A stretch of 64,000 nucleotides of DNA, from the NCBI GenBank assembly GCA_012522185.1, contig JAAYKY010000027.1:16511-80510 (forward strand), given 5' to 3'. A program made the translations under genes and the position numbers. The stretch comes from Flavobacteriaceae bacterium (lineage in GTDB: Bacteria > Bacteroidota > Bacteroidia > Flavobacteriales > Weeksellaceae). The stretch's first letter is position 1. Each line of letters begins with the position of its first letter. The notes beneath the pieces are model-generated. The model had not been told where the DNA came from, did no database searches, and worked only from the letters and a program-made list of their open reading frames with translations. Shown here in pieces: positions 38,036 through 46,897 of this stretch.

Positions 38036-38410
38036 ATGAGAAAAATGGATACATCTTTTGATTATATTCCGATTTTGGTTCTTTTTATTTTGGCCGCCGG
38101 CTTTGTAGTCGGAACGATTATCGCCACGCATCTTTTAGGACCAAAAAGAGGTACAGATGAGAAACTGGACAACTTCGAAAGTGGAATTGACCAAGTAGGA
38201 AACGCTCGAAAGCCCTTTGCCATTAAGTATTACCTCGTGGCAATTTTATTTGTTCTTTTTGACGTGGAAGTAATTTTCTTTTATCCCTATGCGGTTAATT
38301 TCAAAGAATTGGGTTGGGAAGGTTTCGCAGCTGTTTCTACCTTCATCGGTTTATTTTTCATTATGTATCTTTATGTGAGAAAAAAAGGAGCTTTGGATTG
38401 GGAAAAATAA
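38036..38410 (+). CDS. nuoA: NADH-quinone oxidoreductase subunit A
   Basis: Small membrane subunit of complex I, 124 residues with three helices. GPKRGTDEKLDNFESGIDQVG is the family signature, and FVLFDVEVIFFYPYAV follows. Two starts are possible: the ATG at 38036 or the ATG at 38045, the latter preceded by GAGAAAA. First gene of the 14-gene nuo operon that ends at 51616. Confidence 0.95.
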   Translation: MRKMDTSFDYIPILVLFILAAGFVVGTIIATHLLGPKRGTDEKLDNFESGIDQVGNARKPFAIKYYLVAILFVLFDVEVIFFYPYAVNFKELGWEGFAAVSTFIGLFFIMYLYVRKKGALDWEK

Positions 38411-38449
38411 TCCTGAGTTCTGAATGAAGTTAATTTTAAAAAGAAAGTT

Positions 38450-39022
38450 ATGATTCACAATAAAAGACCGGTAACACACAACACAAATGTGAAAGTAGTG
38501 GACATGCCGGAAGGATATCAGGGAGAGGGATTTATGGCGATGCAACTTTCCAAAGTGGTAGGTTTGGCTCGTAAGAATTCTATTTGGCCTTTGCCATTTG
38601 CCACGAGTTGTTGTGGTATCGAATTCATGGCAACCATGGGTTCTACCTATGATTTGTCGAGATTTGGTAGCGAACGTCTGGCCTTTACTCCCCGACAATG
38701 TGATTTATTGATGGTCATGGGAACCATCTCCAAGAAAATGGCTCCAGTTCTACGTCAGGTTTACATACAAATGGCCGAACCGCGCTGGGTAGTAGCGGTA
38801 GGCGCCTGTGCGAGCAGTGGAGGGATTTTCGATACCTATTCGGTGCTTCAAGGAATTGACCAAGTCATCCCGGTGGATGTCTATGTAGCGGGTTGCCCAC
38901 CAAGACCAGAAGCCATCTTGGAAGGAGTACTAAGAGTACAGGAATTGGTTGAAAACGAAAGCATCAGAAGAAGGGACAGCGAAGAATATCAGGAATTATT
39001 GAGAAGCTACGGAATCTCATAA
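38450..39022 (+). CDS. nuoB: NADH-quinone oxidoreductase subunit B
   Basis: Peripheral-arm subunit that holds the last iron-sulfur cluster, N2, next to the quinone site; 190 residues. The cluster ligands are visible in TSCCGIEFMA (adjacent cysteines), VGACASSGG and GCPPRPEA. AAGAAAG lies just ahead of the ATG. The gene is separated from nuoC by 14 bp. Confidence 0.98.
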   Translation: MIHNKRPVTHNTNVKVVDMPEGYQGEGFMAMQLSKVVGLARKNSIWPLPFATSCCGIEFMATMGSTYDLSRFGSERLAFTPRQCDLLMVMGTISKKMAPVLRQVYIQMAEPRWVVAVGACASSGGIFDTYSVLQGIDQVIPVDVYVAGCPPRPEAILEGVLRVQELVENESIRRRDSEEYQELLRSYGIS

Positions 39023-39036
39023 GCGAAAAACGAAAT

Positions 39037-39570
39037 ATGTTGGATAATAAATTTGTTTTTGAAAAACTCAGAGAAAAATTCGGGGATGCCATCATCGGAT
39101 TTGAAGAAAACTTTGGACTCCTTGCGGTTCATGCCGATAAAGAGTTCAACCTGAAAATACTTCAATTTCTGTACGAAGAGGAAAGCCTCGGCTTTCGATT
39201 CATGACAGACCTTACCGCTATTCATTATCCCAATAACAAAGGAGAAGAATTGGTAGTTACTTATTTGCTTTACAATATGGAGAAAAACTTCCATGTTCGA
39301 CTCAAATTTGCTCTTGACATCAATCAGCCTGACATCTATACCGCCTCTCAACTTCACCCAACTGCTAACTGGCAAGAACGCGAATGTTACGACTTCTATG
39401 GAGTAAATTTCGTGGGACACCCCAATCTGATTCGGGTTCTAAACGTGGACGAAATGGATTATTTCCCTTTGAGAAAAGAGTTTCCGCTGGAAGACCAAAC
39501 TCGCACCGATAAGGACGACGAAATGTTTGGAAGAGGTGGGAATTTTAATTACGGAAATTTTTCCGTTTAA
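39037..39570 (+). CDS. nuoC: NADH-quinone oxidoreductase subunit C
   Basis: Hydrophilic 30-kDa-type subunit, 177 residues. The family signature is WQERECYDFYGVNFVGHP, followed by LIRVL and LRKEFPLE. It is a separate gene, not the NuoCD fusion found in enterobacteria. Confidence 0.97.
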   Translation: MLDNKFVFEKLREKFGDAIIGFEENFGLLAVHADKEFNLKILQFLYEEESLGFRFMTDLTAIHYPNNKGEELVVTYLLYNMEKNFHVRLKFALDINQPDIYTASQLHPTANWQERECYDFYGVNFVGHPNLIRVLNVDEMDYFPLRKEFPLEDQTRTDKDDEMFGRGGNFNYGNFSV

Positions 39571-39581
39571 ATGAATGAGAT

Positions 39582-40805
39582 ATGGCAGAATTAAAACAAA
39601 ATATAGAAATACCAAAGGAAGGTAAAACCACCCAAACGATTAACTTGGGACCTACACACCCAGCTACACACGGTGTGTTCCAAAACATCTTGGAAATTGA
39701 CGGTGAAAGAATCCTAAAAGCTACGCCTACCGTAGGCTATATTCATCGTGCCTTTGAAAAAATAGCCGAGAGAAGGCCTTTGTATCAAATCACTCCCTTG
39801 ACCGATCGACTCAATTATTGCTCAGCTCCTATCAACAATCTTGGCTGGCATATGACCGTCGAAAAATTCGTAGGAATTGATATTCCCAAACGGGCGCAAT
39901 ACCTGAGAGTCATCATCATGGAACTTGCCCGAATTTCAGATCACATCATCTGTAATTCCATCATGGGAGTGGACACAGGTGCCTTTACAGGTTTCCTTTA
40001 TATGATGCGCTATCGCGAATTAATCTATGAAATCTATGAAGAAATATGTGGAAGCCGACTCACTACAAACATTGGTAGAATTGGAGGCTTTGAAAGAGAT
40101 TTCAGCGAAGTAGCTTGGACTAAAATCCATCGTTTCGTGGATGAATACCCCGACGTCCTAAAAGAATTCGAAAACCTATTCAAAAGAAATCGAATCTTCA
40201 TGGAAAGAACCCAAGGTGTTGGTGGAATCTCTAAAGAAAGAGCTTTGGCCTATGGATTTACAGGCCCTAACCTAAGAGCCGCAGGAGTCGATTATGATTT
40301 AAGAATCCAAAAACCTTATTGTAGTTATGAGGAATTTGACTTCCAAATTCCGGTTGGGACTACCGGAGATTGCTACGATCGCTTCTTGGTGAGAAATGAG
40401 GAAATGTGGCAAAGCCTAAGCCTCATCAAACAAGCAATTCAGAAAATAAACGATTTGAAAGGAGAAGAAGCTACAAAATACCATGCCGAGGCTCCGGACT
40501 TTTACCTTCCACTGAAAAAAGACGTTTACACCAAAATGGAAGCCCTAATCTATCATTTCAAAATCATCATGGGCGAAGTAGATATTCCGGCGGGAGAAAT
40601 ATACAATGCAGTAGAAGGCGCAAATGGTGAATTAGGTTATTATTTTATCAGCGATGGAGGACGATCTCCTTACCGACTGCATTTCAGAAGACCTTGTTTC
40701 ATTTACTATCAGGCATACCCTGAATTAATTGAAGGTTCGATGTTAAGTGACGCCATTGTCACGATGAGTAGTTTGAATTTGATCGCAGGCGAATTGGACG
40801 CTTAG
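39582..40805 (+). CDS. nuoD: NADH-quinone oxidoreductase subunit D
   Basis: 49-kDa-type subunit that forms the quinone-binding cavity with NuoB, 407 residues. GPTHPATHGVF near residue 24 contains the conserved quinone-site histidine. RIGGFERDFSE and the C-terminal DGGRSPYRLHFRRPCF are typical. A 98-bp gap separates it from nuoE; it contains no gene. Confidence 0.98.
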   Translation: MAELKQNIEIPKEGKTTQTINLGPTHPATHGVFQNILEIDGERILKATPTVGYIHRAFEKIAERRPLYQITPLTDRLNYCSAPINNLGWHMTVEKFVGIDIPKRAQYLRVIIMELARISDHIICNSIMGVDTGAFTGFLYMMRYRELIYEIYEEICGSRLTTNIGRIGGFERDFSEVAWTKIHRFVDEYPDVLKEFENLFKRNRIFMERTQGVGGISKERALAYGFTGPNLRAAGVDYDLRIQKPYCSYEEFDFQIPVGTTGDCYDRFLVRNEEMWQSLSLIKQAIQKINDLKGEEATKYHAEAPDFYLPLKKDVYTKMEALIYHFKIIMGEVDIPAGEIYNAVEGANGELGYYFISDGGRSPYRLHFRRPCFIYYQAYPELIEGSMLSDAIVTMSSLNLIAGELDA

Positions 40806-40903
40806 ATGAATGGTAAATTTGAATTAAGAATTTTAAATGAGTGAAAAGTTTATAATTAACTAAATAACAAGGTTAAACATTAAACTTTAGATTTTAAACA
40901 TAA

Positions 40904-41404
40904 ATGAAAATGACAACAGTTCAATTTTCGGAAGAAACATATAAAAAGATACAGGAAATTGTACAGCGTTATCCCGAGGGGAAGCAAAAAAGCGCTTTGA
41001 TTCCTGTTTTGCATATCGTTCAAGCAGAGCATCAAGGTTGGCTCGATGTTCCGGTAATGGATCACGTGGCTGAAACCTTAGGTATTCTTCCCGTGGAAGT
41101 TTACGAAGTCGCAAGTTTTTATTCGATGTTTAATTTGACTCCCGTAGGCAAACACGTCCTATACGTATGTCAAACAGGACCGTGTATGTTACTCGGGTCA
41201 GATAAAATCATGAACCATATCAAAGAAAAACTCAATATCGAAGAAGGAGAAACCACTTCGGACGGATTATTTACACTAAAACCCGCCGAGTGCTTAGGAG
41301 CTTGTGGCTATGGCCCCATGCTTCAATTGGGGGAAACCTATCGTGAAAACCTGACGATTGAAAAAGTAGACGAATTGTTGGAAGAATTGAAAAAGCTGGG
41401 GTGA
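40904..41404 (+). CDS. nuoE: NADH-quinone oxidoreductase subunit E
   Basis: 24-kDa-type subunit with the 2Fe-2S cluster N1a, 166 residues. The four ligands are in CQTGPC and CLGACGYGP. VASFYSMFNLTPVGKHVLYVC is typical. The ATG at 40910 is an alternative start two codons later. The TGA stop overlaps the ATG of the inserted lipoprotein gene (TGATG). Confidence 0.97.
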   Translation: MKMTTVQFSEETYKKIQEIVQRYPEGKQKSALIPVLHIVQAEHQGWLDVPVMDHVAETLGILPVEVYEVASFYSMFNLTPVGKHVLYVCQTGPCMLLGSDKIMNHIKEKLNIEEGETTSDGLFTLKPAECLGACGYGPMLQLGETYRENLTIEKVDELLEELKKLG

Positions 41405-41892
41405 TGATAAGATTATTTTCCATATTTTCTCTTTCCGTCTCACTTCTTTGTAGCTGTCAAAAAAGTTTGAATAATGCTGTGGAGACAAATTTTATAAATG
41501 CCGATTTCAAAATTTTATATACAACAAATACGGCTTCAGAATTTACAAAATCATTCGAAGACCCTTTTGATAATTCCATCATATACGTAGATACCGTAAA
41601 TGTAATTTGTGATCAAAAAAATTTAAAAAAAATCTGGACAGATTTTAATAATGAGGGAATGCCTATGATAGGAATTGAGTTGGATGAGAAAGGCACACAA
41701 AAATTCAGTGAAGCATCTGAAATGAGCATGGGGAAGAAATTAGCGGTTGTCAATAATGATAGAATCATTATTGCACCTAAAATAACCGAGAAAGTTTCAA
41801 AAGGCATTATACAAATTTCCGGTCATTATACTTGGGAAGAAATAAAGAAATTAAAAAAAGAAATTATAAATAATAATCAAGCAACTAAATAA
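41404..41892 (+). CDS. Lipoprotein with SecD P1-head-like domain, inserted between nuoE and nuoF
   Basis: A 162-residue predicted lipoprotein; the ATG at 41404 (overlapping the nuoE stop) is chosen over a GTG three bases earlier. Its signal ends near CSC, with a lipobox cysteine. Residues about 85-160 resemble the P1 head of SecD/SecDF: IGIELDEKGTQKFSEAS, then GKKLAVVNNDRIIIAPKI, then IQISGHYTWEEIKKLKKEI. Those match the SecD pattern of a D-x-x-G-x-x-x-F segment, a G-x-x-L-A-I-V strand, an A-P-x-I strand and an I-x-G-x-F-T-x-x-E-A helix. No SecD transmembrane part is present. The stop overlaps the nuoF ATG as TAATG, so it is translated as part of the operon. Not a known complex I subunit; role unknown. 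Confidence 0.8.
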   Translation: MIRLFSIFSLSVSLLCSCQKSLNNAVETNFINADFKILYTTNTASEFTKSFEDPFDNSIIYVDTVNVICDQKNLKKIWTDFNNEGMPMIGIELDEKGTQKFSEASEMSMGKKLAVVNNDRIIIAPKITEKVSKGIIQISGHYTWEEIKKLKKEIINNNQATK

Positions 41893-43250
41893 TGGGAGAA
41901 ACAAGATTATTATTAAAACATGCAGATGTACCGGGTATTCGTCATTACGATGTCTATCGGGCACATGATGGATACAAATCAGCGGAAAAAGCTCTGGCTA
42001 TGACCCAAGAGGAAATTCTGGAAGAGGTAAAAACCTCAGGACTTCGGGGACGTGGAGGTGCAGGCTTCCCAACGGGCATGAAATGGAGTTTCCTAGCCAA
42101 ACCCGAAGGTGTTCCGCGTCATTTGGTGGTAAATGCCGACGAATCAGAACCCGGGACTTTCAAAGACCGATACCTGATGGAATTCATTCCGCATTTACTC
42201 ATCGAGGGAATGCTGATTTCTTCTTTCTGCTTAGGAAGCAATACCTCCTATATTTACATCCGCGGAGAATTCGCATGGATTGCAGACATATTGGAAGAAG
42301 CCATTGCCGAAGCCAAAGCCAATGGATGGCTTGGAAAAGACATCAAAGGAACTGGATTTGACTTAGAGATTTATGTACAACGCGGTGCCGGAGCCTATAT
42401 CTGTGGTGAAGAAACGGCTTTGCTGGAATCCCTTGAAGGAAAAAGAGGAAACCCAAGAATCAAACCTCCCTTCCCAGCCGTAAAAGGACTTTGGGGACGA
42501 CCAACGGTCGTAAATAATGTGGAATCCATAGCTGCGGTTGTTCCGATTATCGATATGACCGGAACCGAATATGCAAAAATCGGAGTCGGTCGATCAACTG
42601 GAACTAAATTGATTTCCGCTTGCGGAAACATCAATAAACCCGGTGTTTATGAAATCGATATGACACAAACCGTAGAGGAATTTATCTACTCCGACGAATT
42701 CTGTGGTGGAATTGCCAATGGGAAACGTTTGAAAGCATGTATTCCGGGTGGAAGTTCCGTTCCGATTTTACCCGCCAATTTATTATTGACAACCGCCGAA
42801 GGCAAACCAAGATATATGAATTATGAATCCCTTGCCGAAGGTGGATTTGCTACCGGAACCATGATGGGATCAGGAGGATTTATTGTTTTGGACGAAGACC
42901 AAGACATCGTTTACCACACCTATACATTGGCAAGGTTTTACCGACACGAAAGCTGCGGACAATGTTCGCCTTGTCGTGAAGGAACCGGTTGGATGGAGAA
43001 AATTCTAAAAACAATTGATGAAGGAAAAGGAAAAATGTCCGACATCGATTTGCTTTGGGATATTCAGCGAAAGATTGAAGGAAACACGATTTGTCCATTG
43101 GGCGATGCAGCCGCTTGGCCGGTTGCAGCAGCTATCCGACATTTCAGAGAGGAATTTGAATGGCACGTTCTCAACCCAGAAGAGTGCTTGACAAGAAATT
43201 ATGGATTGGGTAATTTTGCCGATCCCATTGAAATTAAAGAACAGGCCTAA
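41892..43250 (+). CDS. nuoF: NADH-quinone oxidoreductase subunit F
   Basis: NADH-binding subunit with FMN and cluster N3, 452 residues. FMN/NADH-binding glycine-rich segments are GLRGRGGAGFPTGMKWS and AGAYICGEETALLESLEG. The cluster N3 ligands are in ESCGQCSPCREGT plus a later Cys in NTICPLGDA. ATG overlaps the preceding stop by one base. Confidence 0.98.
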   Translation: MGETRLLLKHADVPGIRHYDVYRAHDGYKSAEKALAMTQEEILEEVKTSGLRGRGGAGFPTGMKWSFLAKPEGVPRHLVVNADESEPGTFKDRYLMEFIPHLLIEGMLISSFCLGSNTSYIYIRGEFAWIADILEEAIAEAKANGWLGKDIKGTGFDLEIYVQRGAGAYICGEETALLESLEGKRGNPRIKPPFPAVKGLWGRPTVVNNVESIAAVVPIIDMTGTEYAKIGVGRSTGTKLISACGNINKPGVYEIDMTQTVEEFIYSDEFCGGIANGKRLKACIPGGSSVPILPANLLLTTAEGKPRYMNYESLAEGGFATGTMMGSGGFIVLDEDQDIVYHTYTLARFYRHESCGQCSPCREGTGWMEKILKTIDEGKGKMSDIDLLWDIQRKIEGNTICPLGDAAAWPVAAAIRHFREEFEWHVLNPEECLTRNYGLGNFADPIEIKEQA

Positions 43251-43252
43251 TT

Positions 43253-44350
43253 ATGTCAGAAATACAAGAAACGCCGTTATTTACCGTAACCATCGACGGA
43301 CACACAATACAGGTGCCTGCAGGAACCACAATTCTTCAGGCCGCACGCCTACTCGGAAAAGAAGTGGCACCACCTGCTATGTGTTATTACAGTAAACTCG
43401 ATAATACCGGAGGAAACTGCCGAACCTGTATGGTGGAAGTAACCAAAGGAAGCGAAGCAGACCCACGGCCAATGCCCAAATTAATGGCTTCATGCCGAAC
43501 TACAGTAATGGACGGAATGGTCGTAGGAAACAAAACTTCCGAACGTGCCATGGAAGCTCGCGAAGGTGTGGTCGAATTTTTACTGATCAATCACCCACTT
43601 GACTGTCCCGTTTGTGATCAAGCCGGGGAATGTAAACTTCAAGACCTTAGCTACGAGCATGGAAAAGAAGAAACAAGATATGAATTTGAGCGAAGAACTT
43701 TTGAACCAGAAGACATAGGCGATAAAATTCAATTGCATATGAATCGCTGTATTCTATGCTATCGTTGTGTAAAATTGGCCGATCAAATTACCGGTAAACG
43801 TGAACACGGTGTCATGTTTAGAGGAGATCATGCCGAAATCTCAACCTATCTGGGGAAATCTTTGGACAATGAATTCATTGGAAACGTGATCGACGTTTGC
43901 CCCGTGGGTGCTTTGACCGATAAAACTTTCCGATTTAAAAATCGAGTATGGTTTTTAAAACCCGTGGATGCACACAGAGATTGTCCTACCTGTTCAGGTA
44001 AAGCCCAAGTTTGGTACCGTGGTGACGAAGTTTTCCGTGTGACTTCTCGCAAAAATGAATGGAACGAAGTCGAAGACTGGATTTGCAATACATGTCGATA
44101 CGATAAAAAAGAAACCTCTGACTGGACGATTGAACAACCATCGTTGATCGCAAAGGACTCCGTCATCCGACAAGGACACTATGCGGCAAACATAGGAACC
44201 GTCAAACCCAATGAAACTTTCAAAAGAGTCATGAAAGGACGTGATCCTAAGCTTTTGCTCAACATCCATGATGTCAGCGAGGTAAATGAAGACAAAATTG
44301 ATTTAAGTAAGATAAACAGACCTCCAACTAGTTTGGATTATAAAGAATAA
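43253..44350 (+). CDS. nuoG: NADH-quinone oxidoreductase subunit G, short form
   Basis: Iron-sulfur subunit of 365 residues; the E. coli protein is about 900. Present: the 2Fe-2S site (MCYYSKLDNTGGNCRTCM), the HxxxCxxCxxxxxC 4Fe-4S site (NHPLDCPVCDQAGECKLQD), the C-x2-C-x2-C site (CILCYRCVKLAD ... DVCPVGALT) and a CPTC/CNTC pair. The large molybdopterin-like domain is absent apart from its start. The reading frame ends cleanly and nuoH follows, so this is the compact form seen in Flavobacteriia, not a truncation. Confidence 0.95.
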   Translation: MSEIQETPLFTVTIDGHTIQVPAGTTILQAARLLGKEVAPPAMCYYSKLDNTGGNCRTCMVEVTKGSEADPRPMPKLMASCRTTVMDGMVVGNKTSERAMEAREGVVEFLLINHPLDCPVCDQAGECKLQDLSYEHGKEETRYEFERRTFEPEDIGDKIQLHMNRCILCYRCVKLADQITGKREHGVMFRGDHAEISTYLGKSLDNEFIGNVIDVCPVGALTDKTFRFKNRVWFLKPVDAHRDCPTCSGKAQVWYRGDEVFRVTSRKNEWNEVEDWICNTCRYDKKETSDWTIEQPSLIAKDSVIRQGHYAANIGTVKPNETFKRVMKGRDPKLLLNIHDVSEVNEDKIDLSKINRPPTSLDYKE

Positions 44351-44371
44351 TTTGAATCATAATCCGCTTAT

Positions 44372-45451
44372 GTGGAAGAAATTTTAAATAGAATAAAACA
44401 TATGAACCCGGATCTTTGGAGTTTAATTGGTGAAAAAGCAGCTTTGAGTGGAGCCATGATTGGCTTTGCCTTGGTAGTAGCTATGTATTCTACTTGGGCA
44501 GAACGAAAAGTTGCGGCTTATATTCAAGACAGACGCGGCCCTAACCGAGCAGGTTGGGGAGGTTTATTACAACCACTTGCCGACGGTGGGAAACTTTTCT
44601 TTAAAGAAGAAATTACGCCCCGTCACGCTGAAAAATTCCTGTTTATTCTCGGACCTACTTTGGCTATGATCCTTGCCTGTATGACGGGAGCGGTCATTCC
44701 ATGGACCACGCCTTTTCAATGGGGAGACTCCGTCATTGTACCTCAAATTGCAGATATAAACGTAGGATTCCTCTATATCTTGGGAGTTCTAAGTTTAGGG
44801 GTTTATGGAATTATGTTGGGTTCATGGGCTTCCAATAATAAATGGTCGCTGATGGGAGGGCTGCGCGCAGCTTCTCAGATTATTTCCTACGAATTACCCA
44901 TGGGACTGGCCTTGATTGCTATTTTGATGATTAGCGGAACGCTTCGATTGGGTGGAATTGTGGAAGGACAAATGGACGGCTATTGGAACATCATCCTACA
45001 ACCCATCGGATTTATTATATTTCTGGTTTGTGCCTTTGCAGAAACCAACCGAACGCCATTTGACTTACCGGAAGCTGAAAACGAATTAATCGGTGGATAC
45101 CATTCGGAATATTCTTCCATGAAACTTGGTTTTTTCCTTTTTGCGGAATACATCAATATCTTTATCAGCTCCGTTTTGATTGCAACTCTCTATTTCGGAG
45201 GATATGACATCCCGTTCGTGAACGATGAAAAATTAACTGAGAGCTTGGGAATGAACACCATGGCAATTTTGCATTTCCTAAGTTTATTTGTAAAAGCTTG
45301 TTTCTTCATATTTGTATTTATGTGGGTAAGATGGACCATCCCAAGGTTCCGATACGACCAATTGATGAATTTGGGTTGGAAAACACTTCTGCCACTTGCA
45401 TTGGTCAATATGTTGATTACAGGATTAATAATTTTATTATTAAATAATTAA
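44372..45451 (+). CDS. nuoH: NADH-quinone oxidoreductase subunit H
   Basis: Membrane subunit next to the quinone site, 359 residues from a GTG start; the ATG at 44402 would give 349 residues and is equally possible. STWAERKVAAYIQDRRGPNR and LLQPLADGGKLFFKE are the family signatures. AFAETNRTPFDLPEAENELIGGY is the conserved loop that lies under the quinone tunnel. Confidence 0.96.
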   Translation: MEEILNRIKHMNPDLWSLIGEKAALSGAMIGFALVVAMYSTWAERKVAAYIQDRRGPNRAGWGGLLQPLADGGKLFFKEEITPRHAEKFLFILGPTLAMILACMTGAVIPWTTPFQWGDSVIVPQIADINVGFLYILGVLSLGVYGIMLGSWASNNKWSLMGGLRAASQIISYELPMGLALIAILMISGTLRLGGIVEGQMDGYWNIILQPIGFIIFLVCAFAETNRTPFDLPEAENELIGGYHSEYSSMKLGFFLFAEYINIFISSVLIATLYFGGYDIPFVNDEKLTESLGMNTMAILHFLSLFVKACFFIFVFMWVRWTIPRFRYDQLMNLGWKTLLPLALVNMLITGLIILLLNN

Positions 45452-45464
45452 AAAAATAAAGAAG

Positions 45465-45968
45465 ATGGAACTTCTTACAAACAGAGCTAAACAAGTTGAC
45501 AGGCGCCCGATGAATTTCTGGGAGCGAATTTATCTTGTAGCGATTTTTAAGGGTATGATGATTACCCTGAAGCATTTTTTCAGTAAAAAGGTAACGATTA
45601 ATTACCCGGAAAAACAGCGTCCTTTCAGCCCGGTATTTCGTGGAGTTCATGTATTGAACCGCGATGAAGAAGGTCGGGAAAACTGTACCGCTTGTGGACT
45701 TTGTGCCCTTGCCTGCCCGGCAGAGGCTATTACAATGGAAGCCGCCGAACGTTTACCAGGAGAAGAACATCTTTACCGTGAAGAAAAATATGCTGCCAAA
45801 TATGAAATCAATATGCTTCGCTGTATTTTCTGTGGTTTTTGTGAAGAAGCCTGTCCAAAAGATGCAGTTTATCTTTCACAAACCGTTACACCAGCGAGCT
45901 ACCAAAGAAAAGATTTTATCTACGGCAAAGAAGATTTATTGATTCCACATCCTAAAAAATCAAATTAA
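45465..45968 (+). CDS. nuoI: NADH-quinone oxidoreductase subunit I
   Basis: Ferredoxin-like subunit with two 4Fe-4S clusters (N6a, N6b), 167 residues. The ligands are in CTACGLCALACP and CIFCGFCEEACP. It connects the NuoG clusters to NuoB. Three bases separate it from nuoJ. Confidence 0.98.
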   Translation: MELLTNRAKQVDRRPMNFWERIYLVAIFKGMMITLKHFFSKKVTINYPEKQRPFSPVFRGVHVLNRDEEGRENCTACGLCALACPAEAITMEAAERLPGEEHLYREEKYAAKYEINMLRCIFCGFCEEACPKDAVYLSQTVTPASYQRKDFIYGKEDLLIPHPKKSN

Positions 45969-45971
45969 AGT

Positions 45972-46496
45972 ATGGGAACAGCTGAGATTTTATTTTTAAT
46001 TCTAGCCGGATTAACGCTCTTGAGCGGCGTCCTAACGGTTACATCACGAAGACCGGTACATTCGATTTTATTTCTGATCATTACATTTTTCAGTATAAGT
46101 GCACATTATGTTTTACTCAATGCGCAGTTTCTTGCCGTCGTCAACATCATCGTTTACGGAGGAGCCATCATGGTTTTATTTCTCTTTGTCGTCATGTTGA
46201 TGAATTTGAACAAGGAGGATAAAAACTTTAGCCGTCCCTTTATTATCTTATCGGGAACGATTGTTTCAGCCTTGTTTTTTGTGTTGACCGTAGGGATTTT
46301 CTGGCAATCTGACGTGAAAGAAAACAATCAGGCTTTGTTGGCCGAAGGTGAAATTGGATTAACAGAAAGTTTAGGCTCTGTTTTGTATTCCGATTATGTA
46401 ATTCCTTTTGAGCTAGCGAGTATTCTCTTCATGGGAGCGATGATTGGCGCTGTACTTCTTTCGAAAAAAACGGAAGATTTGCATGTGAAAGATTAA
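45972..46496 (+). CDS. nuoJ: NADH-quinone oxidoreductase subunit J
   Basis: Membrane subunit of 174 residues with five predicted helices. VVNIIVYGGAIMVLFLFVVM is the conserved third helix with its pi-bulge region. FELASILFMGAMIGAVLL closes the protein. Confidence 0.95.
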   Translation: MGTAEILFLILAGLTLLSGVLTVTSRRPVHSILFLIITFFSISAHYVLLNAQFLAVVNIIVYGGAIMVLFLFVVMLMNLNKEDKNFSRPFIILSGTIVSALFFVLTVGIFWQSDVKENNQALLAEGEIGLTESLGSVLYSDYVIPFELASILFMGAMIGAVLLSKKTEDLHVKD

Positions 46497-46565
46497 TGAA
46501 TTTGAAACAATTAAAGAATTAAAATGCGTCAGATGAATTTTCATTTGACAAAATGAATAAAAAAT

Positions 46566-46892
46566 ATGATACCGATTAGTTACTATTTATTTCTGTCTTT
46601 GGGTCTATTTTCAATCGGAATGATTGGAGTAATGATTCGCAGAAATATCATCATCATGCTGATGTGTGTGGAACTTATGCTCAACTCAGTAAATCTATTA
46701 TTGGTAGCTTTTTCTAAAATGCACCAAGCAAAAAATTTGGGTACCGAAGCTGGAATTGACGGGCAGATGCTAGTGCTTTTCATCATGGTGGTAGCGGCAG
46801 CTGAAGTAGCAATAGGTCTTTCGATCATTATTCTGTTTTTTAGAAAAGTGTATAACGTGGATGTTCAATCCCTGAACCGATTAAAGTTTTAA
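46566..46892 (+). CDS. nuoK: NADH-quinone oxidoreductase subunit K
   Basis: MnhC-like membrane subunit of 108 residues with three helices. ELMLNSVNLLLVAFS carries the conserved glutamate in helix 2, and AAAEVAIGLSIIIL the one in helix 3, both used in proton transfer. A 69-bp gap precedes it; no gene lies there. Confidence 0.96.
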   Translation: MIPISYYLFLSLGLFSIGMIGVMIRRNIIIMLMCVELMLNSVNLLLVAFSKMHQAKNLGTEAGIDGQMLVLFIMVVAAAEVAIGLSIIILFFRKVYNVDVQSLNRLKF

Positions 46893-46897
46893 AGTAT

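Noticed and set aside
41404..41892. A missing or novel core subunit of complex I
   Set aside because: All 14 nuo subunits are present and this protein is a lipoprotein with SecD-like sequence, so it is treated as an accessory gene.
43253..44350. Truncated or broken nuoG
   Set aside because: The frame ends cleanly, nuoH follows directly, all N-terminal iron-sulfur sites are intact, and short NuoG is normal in Flavobacteriia.
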